DNA from: DYEC01 sp034434695
GTDB taxonomy: Bacteria > Chloroflexota > Anaerolineae > Anaerolineales > Anaerolineaceae
Assembly (NCBI GenBank): GCA_034434695.1
Contig: DAOTYY010000053.1
Span: 1-64,000, forward strand
Direction of reading: 5' to 3'
Length of the DNA stretch: 64,000 nt
Of this stretch, positions 18,354 to 25,572 are shown one piece after another. Both the position numbers and the translations under genes were made by a program. The notes under the pieces are model-generated. The model saw nothing but the letters and a program-made list of their open reading frames with translations. It did not search any database and was not told the origin of the DNA. Every line of letters starts with the position of its first letter. Position 1 is the first letter of the stretch.

Positions 18354-18500
18354 ATGCTTAGCGAACTTTTGCTGAGGTGTCGCAGCTATCGGCGTTATCA
18401 TTCAGAAATTCCACTCTCAGTGCAAGCTTTTCGCGAACTGATGGAGCTGGCACGCCTAATACCTTCAGCATTTAATCGGCAACCGCGGCTATATGAGAGT
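18354..18500 (+). pseudogene. Nitroreductase-family gene, N-terminal fragment
   Basis: GGGAGGG precedes an ATG opening about 45 codons typical of nitroreductase N-termini: CRSYRRYHSEIP, LRELMELAR-like FRELMELARLIPSA, and FNRQP (the FMN-phosphate region reads S-x-x-NRQP). After roughly 18490-18500 the similarity stops abruptly. The frame runs on to 18617 through unrelated AT-rich sequence. The remaining three quarters of the enzyme is not found in the next 1.1 kb. The break coincides with the left edge of the cassette-like insert. Confidence 0.7.
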
Positions 18501-18792
18501 GTTGAAAAACAAAACATCCCCCTATATATGGCGGTAAAACAGCCTGTTTTTCGTATAGATACAAATAGGACTTTTTCGACCTCTTCCTCGAAAATACGCC
18601 GTCTGACGTTCGGATGAAAAAAATATGGTAGAGCAAACAACAAATCTCTGCAATTTAGGTGGTAAGATAAAATAATGATAACGTATTTTTGACGAATACA
18701 GACGATAGCTGGTTATAAGGCAAATTGCAGTTAAAACCATAGTTGGCTGGCTAAGGTAAAAAACACATTGCATAAGTAGGGTTTAGGTTGAA
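18501..18792. other. AT-rich leader of the inserted segment
   Basis: 292 nt without a supportable gene, clearly more AT-rich than its neighbours. GTTGAAA at 18501-18507 resembles the GTTRRRY boundary of an integron cassette. A 9-bp inverted repeat, CTGCAATTT (18648-18656) with AAATTGCAG (18722-18730), lies inside. It probably carries the promoter for the nuclease gene, but I cannot place it. Confidence 0.4.
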
Positions 18793-19317
18793 ATGACAGA
18801 GAGTCAAAATTCATTTTCTAGCGATGTTGTTGAGTTATTGTCGCAATTTGAAAGTTACTCAAAATCTCGAAGCCGTTTTTTGGAGCAACTCAATCTTTCA
18901 AAGTCTTGTCGAGACCCGCTTGCAGAATTCAGTGAAGTATTAGTTGGAAAACTTCTAAACGCGACGCTCACCGATTCTCGTGTTCAAAAGGGTTACGACC
19001 TTGTTAAACCGAATCAGCGATTAGTTCAGGTAAAATATTTATGCAATCCCTCGAGAAATTGGATTAATGAGCATCCCATCAAGTTTCCTGATTCGGTTGA
19101 TGAGTATGCGTTAGTCATATTTGTTTCTCTGCAACTTGAGTCAGTATTGGTCTTTCAAAGAGAAACGCTTGGTCAAGTTTGCGCTCTGTTAGGAAAGACA
19201 CATCCAAATCAAGATACAACCCTCCAATTTACAAGGCGTAATTACGAAAATATTCTTTCTGGAAAGTCCGAGTTTGAAAAGTTAGGATTAGAAATTTTTA
19301 GATTTGAAATTGTGTAA
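18793..19317 (+). CDS. Probable PD-(D/E)xK-type nuclease, cassette-borne
   Basis: 174 aa; AT-rich codon use unlike its neighbours. The core fits a restriction-endonuclease-like fold: Glu in EFSEVLVGKLL, then YDLVKP and, after a short turn, RLVQVKYL, a D...(Q)xK arrangement where Q stands for the usual E. It lacks any methyltransferase or specificity partner, so it is solitary. It is followed 62 nt later on the same strand by an attC-like structure, as in integron gene cassettes. An identity as a restriction or DNA-repair nuclease is inferred from the motif only. Confidence 0.6.
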   Translation: MTESQNSFSSDVVELLSQFESYSKSRSRFLEQLNLSKSCRDPLAEFSEVLVGKLLNATLTDSRVQKGYDLVKPNQRLVQVKYLCNPSRNWINEHPIKFPDSVDEYALVIFVSLQLESVLVFQRETLGQVCALLGKTHPNQDTTLQFTRRNYENILSGKSEFEKLGLEIFRFEIV

Positions 19318-19379
19318 AATAATGTTGTCCGATAAATTGAGTGGAGTCTTTTTCAGCCAGCGAGTCTTGCGTTCAAGCC

Positions 19380-19508
19380 AGCCAACAAAGCGTGCAGCCG
19401 ACTGGTGGGATTCTGCGCCGTTTTCGAGCATTTTTCTGGCTTCGGGCTTTTTCTGCTCCCCAGCCGAATCCACCCCCGCCCACCAGCGGCTAACGCAAAC
19501 CATTGGGC
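19380..19508 (+). mobile_element. attC-like integron recombination site
   Basis: 129 nt, inside the known attC size range. Order and pairing match attC: R''-like AGCCAAC (19380-19386), 8-nt spacer, L''-like CAGCCGA (19395-19401), stem CTGGTGGG (19402-19409), then central imperfect hairpin, CCCACCAG (19479-19486), L'-like CGGCTAA (19487-19493), 8-nt spacer and R'-like ATTGGGC (19502-19508). The L'' arm has one extra unpaired A (19401), the expected extrahelical base. The R' box deviates from GTTRRRY at its first base. No integrase gene is in the window. Confidence 0.62.
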
Positions 19509-19588
19509 GGCTCACGAAGATGAGTGGAACTGAAGGATATGAAATGACAAATTGGGTAGAGATGCTTCTGGCTTGACCTCCTGTGAGG

Positions 19589-20335
19589 TTACCGCATGGC
19601 AACCCATGAAGAAGTGCTGTACTTTTGTTCTGCAAGTTCCCGGGCGCGCTGAAGTTCCCGCTCGGTATAATCACCGTATTCTGTTTCCAGATTGTTGCGA
19701 AAAGCGGTTTCCAGGGCAGTGATAACCTCTTGAAAAGAGACCGGACGAATGTCTGAAATACTGGTGACGCGTTTTTTAACGCTGCGGATAAGTTTATCGG
19801 ATACTTTTTCTTCGCTGACGGTTAACAGGGTAAACATTTTTTCGACATCTACGCGATAGAGTATGGTGCCGTGCTGCAGTAAAACCCCCTGTTTGCGCGC
19901 CTGGGCATTGCCGGAGATTTTTCTGCCATCCACAATAATGTCATTGATAGGTTGAAAACTGCCTTCAATTCCCAGAAGCTGCAGTGCTTCAATCAGATAG
20001 CCGCAGATCAGACGATAGGACTGGATCAGGTCATCCGGATACAGCGCAAGCGGCGCTAGCAGGCTGTAAGTGATTTCGCCATCCCGATCATGATAAACCG
20101 CTCCGCCGCCAGTGATGCGGCGAACGACATCTACACCCTGCAGACGGCAGGCTTCCAGATTGACCTCGTATTCCAGTCCCTGAAAGTATCCAATAGAGAC
20201 TGCGGAAGGCTCCCAGCCATACAAACGAATGGTTGGCAGGGTTGTGCCAGTGCGAATGCCTTCCATGATTGCCTCATCCAACGCCATATTCATGTATGCG
20301 TTGAAATAGCGGAAGGGAATCATGCGATATTTCAT
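19589..20335 (-). CDS. lplA: Lipoate-protein ligase A, catalytic domain
   Basis: 248 aa. Activates lipoate with ATP and attaches it to lipoyl domains of 2-oxoacid dehydrogenases or GcvH. Motifs are RRITGGGAVYHDRDGE (the RRxxGGGxVxHD signature), ISGNAQARK with the catalytic lysine region, and LLQHGTILY. The C-terminal accessory domain found in E. coli LplA is absent. It is instead encoded by the gene just upstream, with which it overlaps by 4 nt. This is the bipartite architecture described for Thermoplasma. Confidence 0.92.
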   Translation of the reverse strand: MKYRMIPFRYFNAYMNMALDEAIMEGIRTGTTLPTIRLYGWEPSAVSIGYFQGLEYEVNLEACRLQGVDVVRRITGGGAVYHDRDGEITYSLLAPLALYPDDLIQSYRLICGYLIEALQLLGIEGSFQPINDIIVDGRKISGNAQARKQGVLLQHGTILYRVDVEKMFTLLTVSEEKVSDKLIRSVKKRVTSISDIRPVSFQEVITALETAFRNNLETEYGDYTERELQRARELAEQKYSTSSWVAMR

Positions 20336-20619
20336 GATTGCACCGCCTCTTCCAGAATATCGATCAGGTCTTGTGGACTAAAACCAACCAGCACGGCTTT
20401 TTCCCTTTCCAAGATACTTTGCACTTTTTCAATCAGGCTGGATTTGTCGAGAGGCAGTTGGGCGCCCGTCAGGGCATCTTCAATGATGATTAGAACATCT
20501 TCAGGATGCAGGAAAAAGTCACCGGTGATTTTGACTCTTTCCAGCCGCTCACTGTATGTTATATCCACGCGTACCAGCTTACCGCCGGGAACTTTCTTAA
20601 TCGCTTTGGCTTCTTTCAT
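20332..20619 (-). CDS. lplB: Lipoate-protein ligase accessory (C-terminal domain) subunit
   Basis: 95 aa. The opening KKVPGGKLVRVDI and KITGDFFLHPED match the accessory domain that forms the second half of lipoate ligases, seen as a separate protein in some archaea. It is needed with LplA for lipoate adenylation. It starts 6 nt after the S-component stop and overlaps lplA by 4 nt, so all three are translated from one message. Confidence 0.82.
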   Translation of the reverse strand: MKEAKAIKKVPGGKLVRVDITYSERLERVKITGDFFLHPEDVLIIIEDALTGAQLPLDKSSLIEKVQSILEREKAVLVGFSPQDLIDILEEAVQS

Positions 20620-20625
20620 ATGAGA

Positions 20626-21183
20626 CTAAAGATTTGAACCGCGTTTACTTCCAACTTCAATACGCTTCCAGGCGGCGACGATCGCCAGGGTAAACAAAGC
20701 CGAAACGACTGCTTCAGGTAGTCCATTCGCTACAGCAATGGGTCCCAGTGCGAGCCACGGCAGAAATCCAAGCACTCCAATCATTCCCAAGACCAGAATC
20801 GTGTTGGTCAGGCTGCCGGCAATGCCGCTTACGATCATACCTGCGGCAGGCCAGCGTTTAAGAGCCGTCCATACCAGCCAGGCGACCGGACCAATGAATA
20901 AACGGGGCAAAACTGCCAACAGGGGATTGGTGAACCAGACATCTGCCGGTCCGGTTGGGGCAATGGCTGCCTGCAGCATACTGAACAAGCCAAAGATCAG
21001 ACCGATGGCAGCGCCTACCAGAGGTCCCTCCAAAACAGCGCCGATGATTGCCGGGACGTGCATGATAGTCAGGGAAGCTCCGCTGAACCAGGGAATGAAG
21101 CCCCAGTGTGTCCAGCCCAGCAGCACCGAGATAGCCCCCAGTACTCCAGTCACAACAACTTTACGGGTGGTTTCTTGTGGCAT
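20626..21183 (-). CDS. ECF transporter S component, probable lipoate specificity
   Basis: 185 aa with about six hydrophobic helices. The opening VTGVLGAISVLLGWTHWG and SLTIMHVPAIIGAVLEGP, then GAAIGLIFGLFSML, are typical of ECF substrate-specific components. Ligand specificity cannot be read from the sequence. Because the next two genes encode a complete lipoate ligase, lipoate uptake is the best inference. The fused EcfA and EcfT at 15.7-18.3 kb would supply the energising module. AGGAG precedes the ATG. Confidence 0.82.
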   Translation of the reverse strand: MPQETTRKVVVTGVLGAISVLLGWTHWGFIPWFSGASLTIMHVPAIIGAVLEGPLVGAAIGLIFGLFSMLQAAIAPTGPADVWFTNPLLAVLPRLFIGPVAWLVWTALKRWPAAGMIVSGIAGSLTNTILVLGMIGVLGFLPWLALGPIAVANGLPEAVVSALFTLAIVAAWKRIEVGSKRGSNL

Positions 21184-21312
21184 ATTTCTCCTAAGGGGTG
21201 AGAAGATTGATCATCTGTGCTGAGCGTTATTTTATGCTGGTATTCTGACCATGATCACGGATAAAGAAACATTAAGCCCGATAAACAAAGCAAAGCGGGT
21301 GTTGAAGAAATA

Positions 21313-21327
21313 CCCACATTGAGTGGG
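21313..21327 (-). terminator. Weak hairpin overlapping the tRNA 3' end
   Basis: CCCAC (21313-21317) pairs with GTGGG (21323-21327), sharing four bases with the tRNA acceptor stem. On the minus strand it is followed by TATTTCTT, a weak T-rich tract. Possible tRNA terminator or processing hairpin. Confidence 0.35.
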
Positions 21328-21398
21328 CGCGGGGGGGCTCGAACCCTCGAACCTCACGGATGTGAACCGTGCGCTCTGACCAACTGAGCTACGCGCCC
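21324..21398 (-). tRNA. tRNA-Val (anticodon CAC)
   Basis: 75 nt folding into a full cloverleaf on the minus strand. The 7-bp acceptor GGGCGCG/CGCGCCC is perfect. The D arm is GCTC/GAGC, the anticodon stem CACGG/CCGTG with loop TTCACAT (anticodon CAC, reads GUG), and the T arm contains TTCGAGC with one A-C mismatch in the stem. Discriminator is A. CCA is not encoded. Confidence 0.93.
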
Positions 21399-21448
21399 TA
21401 ATGAAGCAGATTATAGCAAAGGAAAGGTGCTTTGACAAGGATTTTTGT

Positions 21449-21911
21449 CTGAAGTTGGGACATGAGTTCGGACAAAAGGAAAGAGAGAAGCCTCAAGAAT
21501 TGGCCGCAGAGCAGGTAAATTTCGTCATCCGGCTGAACCTGGGCAGCCACCCTGCCAAGTTCTGGGATGCAGACGGCCGGGAAGCGGCACTATCCATTTC
21601 ACCGGGCGAAACCGTGATCCATCCTCAGGTGTGGTACAAGGGTCAGGTCTGTGTGAACCTGATCGGCATCTGGAACAGGGGTTTCGCTCAACCTCTATGG
21701 GGCATGACCAGCCTGGAGGCTCAGCAAGGACTGCGCATTTACCTGGCGCACATGAAAATAGACGAGAGCTTCCGCGATCTGAAAAGCTTGCTGGGCATGA
21801 CTAAACTATGGTCGCTCCCGCCCGGGCAATGGCAGATCATCTTTGGCAGCGCCTTGGCTTCATTCACCATCCTGGTTCAGCACTCTGTCCCATCTCATGT
21901 CTGAACTTCAG
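21449..21911 (+). mobile_element. IS4-like insertion sequence remnant with inverted repeats and 5-bp duplication
   Basis: 463 bp. Left end 21449-21474 and right end 21886-21911 are 26-bp imperfect terminal inverted repeats, both starting CTGAAGTT from the outside and sharing GACATGAG. Flanking TTTGT (21444-21448 and 21912-21916) is a 5-bp direct repeat. The element is far shorter than a full IS and holds only the C-terminal half of a transposase, so it is an internally deleted, non-autonomous copy. It lies 46 bp upstream of the tRNA-Val. Confidence 0.75.
21501..21904 (+). pseudogene. Transposase fragment (IS4/DDE type)
   Basis: The readable block begins AAEQVNFVIRLNLGSHP and runs through GETVIHPQVWYKGQV, IGIWNRGF and YLAHMKIDESFRDLKSLLGM. 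The last matches the YREK region of IS4 transposases, but Arg and Glu are changed (Y..H...D). The N-terminal two thirds, with the first two catalytic acids, is missing. After LGMTKL the sequence becomes unrelated and runs into the right inverted repeat. Inactive. Confidence 0.7.
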
Positions 21912-22014
21912 TTTGTTAGCTCTTTGAACTCGATTTTCGATTAACTCATCCCCGCGAAATAAGTGTAAAATGATGATAACGTCCGTAAGCCGATTTTCCA
22001 GATAAGGACTTGCC

Positions 22015-23082
22015 ATGAAAAGACACTCTCTTGCACTTTTCTCGCTTGTCGTGTTTATCCTGCTCATTTCCGCCTGCATCCCTGCACAACCCGCCGCAAC
22101 AGTTCCTGATACCCAATCAACATTTCAGGCATTACAAAATACCCAAATCGCTCTTGAGTTGCAACTTACCGCGCTGGCAAGTAACCCACCCACCGCCAGC
22201 CCCAAAGAACTCCCCGAAGAGCCCAGCCCAACCCCGATTGTGGTCATCGCCACACAGTCGGAACCCCCAACCGCCGAGCCCACCGCTACGGAGACGGAAG
22301 TCCCCCTGCCTACAGAAACCCCAACCCCTCTCCCCACTCAAACGCCAGACACTGCCGAATTGACCAGACAGTTTGAAGCTCGTATCCTGGCAGCAAACGT
22401 GCTGGCTTATGATGAGCCGGATGCTCAGGGGCGGCTTGTGCCTCGCCTAAGTAAGGTTCTAGGCGGTATGCATTTTTCGGGCGGGAATGTTGTCAATACC
22501 AATAATTACCTGGGTAACTTTGACCGTCTGTTACGTAACGGAGGATGGGACCTGGTGGTCATGGCAGTTGAAAGCCGCGACCGAACCGAACTCGGCAGTC
22601 TGGGCGTTTTAGATGGAATTATCAATCACATCAACTCAGGCGGGGCGCTGATTGTCGAAACCTGGAATTTGGATGAAGACCAGTCTGCACTTGGGCAGTT
22701 CATGCTGAGCATTTGCAATGCCCACGTAGAAAAAGACTGGCACCGTTCCACAGGAAACTACATTGACTTCTATATTCCGGCGCTTATGCCCAACTCACCC
22801 GTGTTTACGACGCCGAATACTGTCACTATGCCACTTCAGCCAAGTATCTTCTGGCAAGGCGATGCCGGTGACCTGATTCGCATTGACCCCAATGGGCACA
22901 ATCGCATTCTTGCAGGATTGCTCTCCAGCGACCCGAACAATTATGGTCTGCTCACCTCCTGTCAGGATGGGCGGGTGATTCTGCAAACATTTTCCACCCA
23001 TGATTACACCCTCTATGACACAGTACGTTTATGGCAAAACATGATATACTACACGCTCTCCAACAAGTTTGCAAAGAAGTAA
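22015..23082 (+). CDS. Lipoprotein with Pro/Thr-rich linker and a glutamine-amidotransferase-like fold
   Basis: 355 aa. A signal peptide ends in the lipobox LISAC (Cys at residue 21). A long linker rich in P, T and E (about residues 50-115) follows, then a globular domain of about 235 aa. Phrases such as WDLVVMAVESRD, INHINSGGALIVETW and FSTHDYTLYDTVRLWQNMIYY resemble class-I amidotransferase-like (ThuA-type) domains, but I see no clear catalytic triad. AAGGAC lies upstream of the ATG. It is monocistronic with its own terminator. Function unknown; surface-anchored by inference. Confidence 0.7.
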   Translation: MKRHSLALFSLVVFILLISACIPAQPAATVPDTQSTFQALQNTQIALELQLTALASNPPTASPKELPEEPSPTPIVVIATQSEPPTAEPTATETEVPLPTETPTPLPTQTPDTAELTRQFEARILAANVLAYDEPDAQGRLVPRLSKVLGGMHFSGGNVVNTNNYLGNFDRLLRNGGWDLVVMAVESRDRTELGSLGVLDGIINHINSGGALIVETWNLDEDQSALGQFMLSICNAHVEKDWHRSTGNYIDFYIPALMPNSPVFTTPNTVTMPLQPSIFWQGDAGDLIRIDPNGHNRILAGLLSSDPNNYGLLTSCQDGRVILQTFSTHDYTLYDTVRLWQNMIYYTLSNKFAKK

Positions 23083-23101
23083 CCCCCTGCTAAATAAGAA
23101 C

Positions 23102-23134
23102 TGCCCGGCACCTTTAGAGGCCCGGGCAATTTTT
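23102..23134 (+). terminator. Terminator after the lipoprotein gene
   Basis: TGCCCGG (23102-23108) pairs with CCGGGCA (23122-23128), with further pairing inside the loop, and is followed by ATTTTT. It separates this gene from the convergent kinase gene. Confidence 0.85.
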
Positions 23135-23149
23135 GGTTCGAACATCCTA

Positions 23150-25486
23150 TCAGGGCTGAACGCTGGCTACGAGAGTGATACGCCCATCTCTAACTTGCAT
23201 CACTACCGCAGGCTTGATGGGGTTATGATGTCCGTCAAATTTTGTCCAGCCTGTAATAGCCTCAAAGCCTTCAGTAGCCAGGATTGCCTTGACTTTTTCC
23301 GGGCTATCCTCTCCAGTTCTTGCAATTGCATTTAGCAAAATATTCGTGGCATCATACGCCAGCGTTGCCGTTGCATCAGGTATCTTGTCATATTTCGCTT
23401 GATATCTCTGCACCCACTCTTGCACAATCGGACGGGGGTCCTCCGGTGAATAATGATCGGAGAAGTAGCTGCCATTTGTAGCCCTTAAATCCAGCTCAGG
23501 CGAGTTCCAGCCATCGCCGCCCATCAAAACAGATGTGATACCTTTTTCTTTTGCTTGTTGAGCAATCATATTTATTCTGTAATAGTAATCAGGAATCCAG
23601 AGCAAATCCGCTTTGCTATAGGCAGCTTTGATCAAAATAGCAGAGAAATCGGTAGTATCGGAAGTATAGGTCTCAATACCAAGCACTCTGCCACGTGCCT
23701 GCATCCAGGATTGCTCAAAAGCGACACCCAGCTCGCGCGAGTAATCATTGTCCTTGTCAATTAAGATGAAAGCCGTCTTGAACCCTTGGTCCATTGCAAA
23801 CCTTGCCATGACTGTCGCCTGAAAAGGATCGGTGAAACAGGCACGAAAAATAAAATCCTTTGTTGTCCCATTTTCGTTCAGCGTGACATTTGGGTTGGTA
23901 GAGGTTGGGCTGATCATCACCATGCCCTTTTCTTCGGCAATTTTTGATAACGGAATAGAGGCTGCAGAACAAACTTCGCCTATAATATAGTGAACCTTGT
24001 TCTGGTCAACAACCTTGTTGGCTGCCCGGATTGCCGAGTCAGCCTCACACTGGCTATCCTCAAAGATTGGTTCAATTCTGCGTCCAAGAACGCCTCCCCT
24101 TGTGTTCCACTCTTCGACTGCCAACATGCCACCCTCACGCGCTGGAATTCCAAAACCCGATGCAGAACCGCTCAATGGCAACAGAAAAGCAATTTTGACA
24201 GGCTCAAGTTGCCTCAAAGGCGATGTTGAAGAAGGTGCGCGTGTTGGAATCGGAGTCGGCAAAAAGTTTTGCATAGGTAGCCATAAACCTTGCCATCTGC
24301 CTTCGCGTGTCACCCACAGGAACCCCATCAGTGCCAGCATCACGATCAAGACAGGGATCAGCCCACTCGCTTTGGAGCGTAGTTGGCTTCTTTTGGGGGG
24401 CATCTTGAGAGATGGCTCTGGCGGTTCTGGCTGTAATGGCGCGGGAGAAACGGGTGGACGGGTCACTGTCTTTGCAGCTGGTTCCACTTTTGGGTGGGGA
24501 ACCCCTACAAAATTCGCAGGCGACACTACTGTGGGCGCGCCCGTCACCAGATCAGGTTCAGCAGGTGGAGTTGTCATCGCCTCACCAGGCACCTCTTGTT
24601 GCTGGATGCCCGCCGGCAAGACTGTGGGCGGGAGCGCTTCATCCGGTAACTGCATTAGATTTTCCAAAGCCTCAGCCATCTCGGCTGCCGTTGTGTAGCG
24701 TTCTGCCGGCTGTTTAGCTAAGGCCTTTAGTAATATTTGCTCAACCGCTTCCGGCAGAGAAGGATTAATACTTCTTGGTGAGGGCAAAGGTTCATTGAGA
24801 TGTTTCAGGATCACCGCCATCGGTGTGTCGGCTGAATAGGGCAGTTGACCAGTAATTAACTCAAACAAGACAACACCCAACGAGTAAATATCACTTTGCG
24901 GGAAAACGTTTCCCATCGCCTGTTCCGGCGCCATATACTCAGGTGTCCCAATCCCAATACCTGTACCGGTCAATGTAGCTGCCACCCCCGGCGCAACAAT
25001 CTTGGCAATGCCAAAGTCTGAGAGCATTGGGATATCCTGCTGGGTCAACAAAATATTGGGGGTTTTGACATCGCGATGGATAATATTTTGTTGATGTGCG
25101 TAATCCAGTGCCCAGGCAATGGGTATCAGCAGACGGGCAGATTTTCGCCAGTGCCAGGGGATACCTTGTTCCAGCAGATGTTCCCTCAGCGATCCACCTC
25201 CCACATATTGCATCACCAGATAAGGCGAACCACCATACTCTCCATAATCGAAAATCTTAACAATGTTGGGGTGATCCAGTTTCGCCAGTGACTTTGCCTC
25301 ACGCTCAAAACGCTTGGTCAAGCCCTGCATCTCCTTGGGCGCAAAAGCATCCTGGCGAATAACCTTGATCGCCACCATCCGCTCCAAACGTGTATCAAAT
25401 GCTTTATACACGTAAGCCATCCCACCTTGCCCCAGCAGCTCAATAAGCTGATAGCGCTCAATGAATTGCCCTGTTAGATCCGACAT
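23150..25486 (-). CDS. Transmembrane Ser/Thr receptor kinase with LIV-type ligand-binding ectodomain
   Basis: 778 aa from the ATG at 25486 (GAGG 6 nt upstream; an ATG 12 nt earlier overlaps that site). Residues 9-270 are a complete PknB-type kinase: GQGGMAYVYKA loop, VAIK (Lys41), HRDVKTPN (Asp139), DFG (Asp157), GTPEYMAPEQ. A Pro-rich juxtamembrane region leads to one transmembrane helix (about 375-395). The rest (about 428-778) is a branched-chain amino-acid-binding-like domain: FLLPLSGSASGFG, IIGEVCSAASIPLSKIAEEKG, ISPTSTNPNVT. An outside ligand, perhaps an amino acid, would control an inside kinase. Upstream on the same strand are a PAS sensor and a solute-binding lipoprotein. Confidence 0.9.
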   Translation of the reverse strand: MSDLTGQFIERYQLIELLGQGGMAYVYKAFDTRLERMVAIKVIRQDAFAPKEMQGLTKRFEREAKSLAKLDHPNIVKIFDYGEYGGSPYLVMQYVGGGSLREHLLEQGIPWHWRKSARLLIPIAWALDYAHQQNIIHRDVKTPNILLTQQDIPMLSDFGIAKIVAPGVAATLTGTGIGIGTPEYMAPEQAMGNVFPQSDIYSLGVVLFELITGQLPYSADTPMAVILKHLNEPLPSPRSINPSLPEAVEQILLKALAKQPAERYTTAAEMAEALENLMQLPDEALPPTVLPAGIQQQEVPGEAMTTPPAEPDLVTGAPTVVSPANFVGVPHPKVEPAAKTVTRPPVSPAPLQPEPPEPSLKMPPKRSQLRSKASGLIPVLIVMLALMGFLWVTREGRWQGLWLPMQNFLPTPIPTRAPSSTSPLRQLEPVKIAFLLPLSGSASGFGIPAREGGMLAVEEWNTRGGVLGRRIEPIFEDSQCEADSAIRAANKVVDQNKVHYIIGEVCSAASIPLSKIAEEKGMVMISPTSTNPNVTLNENGTTKDFIFRACFTDPFQATVMARFAMDQGFKTAFILIDKDNDYSRELGVAFEQSWMQARGRVLGIETYTSDTTDFSAILIKAAYSKADLLWIPDYYYRINMIAQQAKEKGITSVLMGGDGWNSPELDLRATNGSYFSDHYSPEDPRPIVQEWVQRYQAKYDKIPDATATLAYDATNILLNAIARTGEDSPEKVKAILATEGFEAITGWTKFDGHHNPIKPAVVMQVRDGRITLVASVQP

Positions 25487-25572
25487 ACCGCACCTCATCC
25501 AAATTCATTATACTTCTTGAGCTGCTACACCACAGATGAGTGATACATCACAGCGTGGACATATAACATTGC

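Noticed and set aside
19288..19674. 128-codon minus-strand frame across the attC-like region
   Set aside because: It runs through both arms of the palindrome and into lplA, has no ribosome site, and is a typical chance frame in attC sequences.
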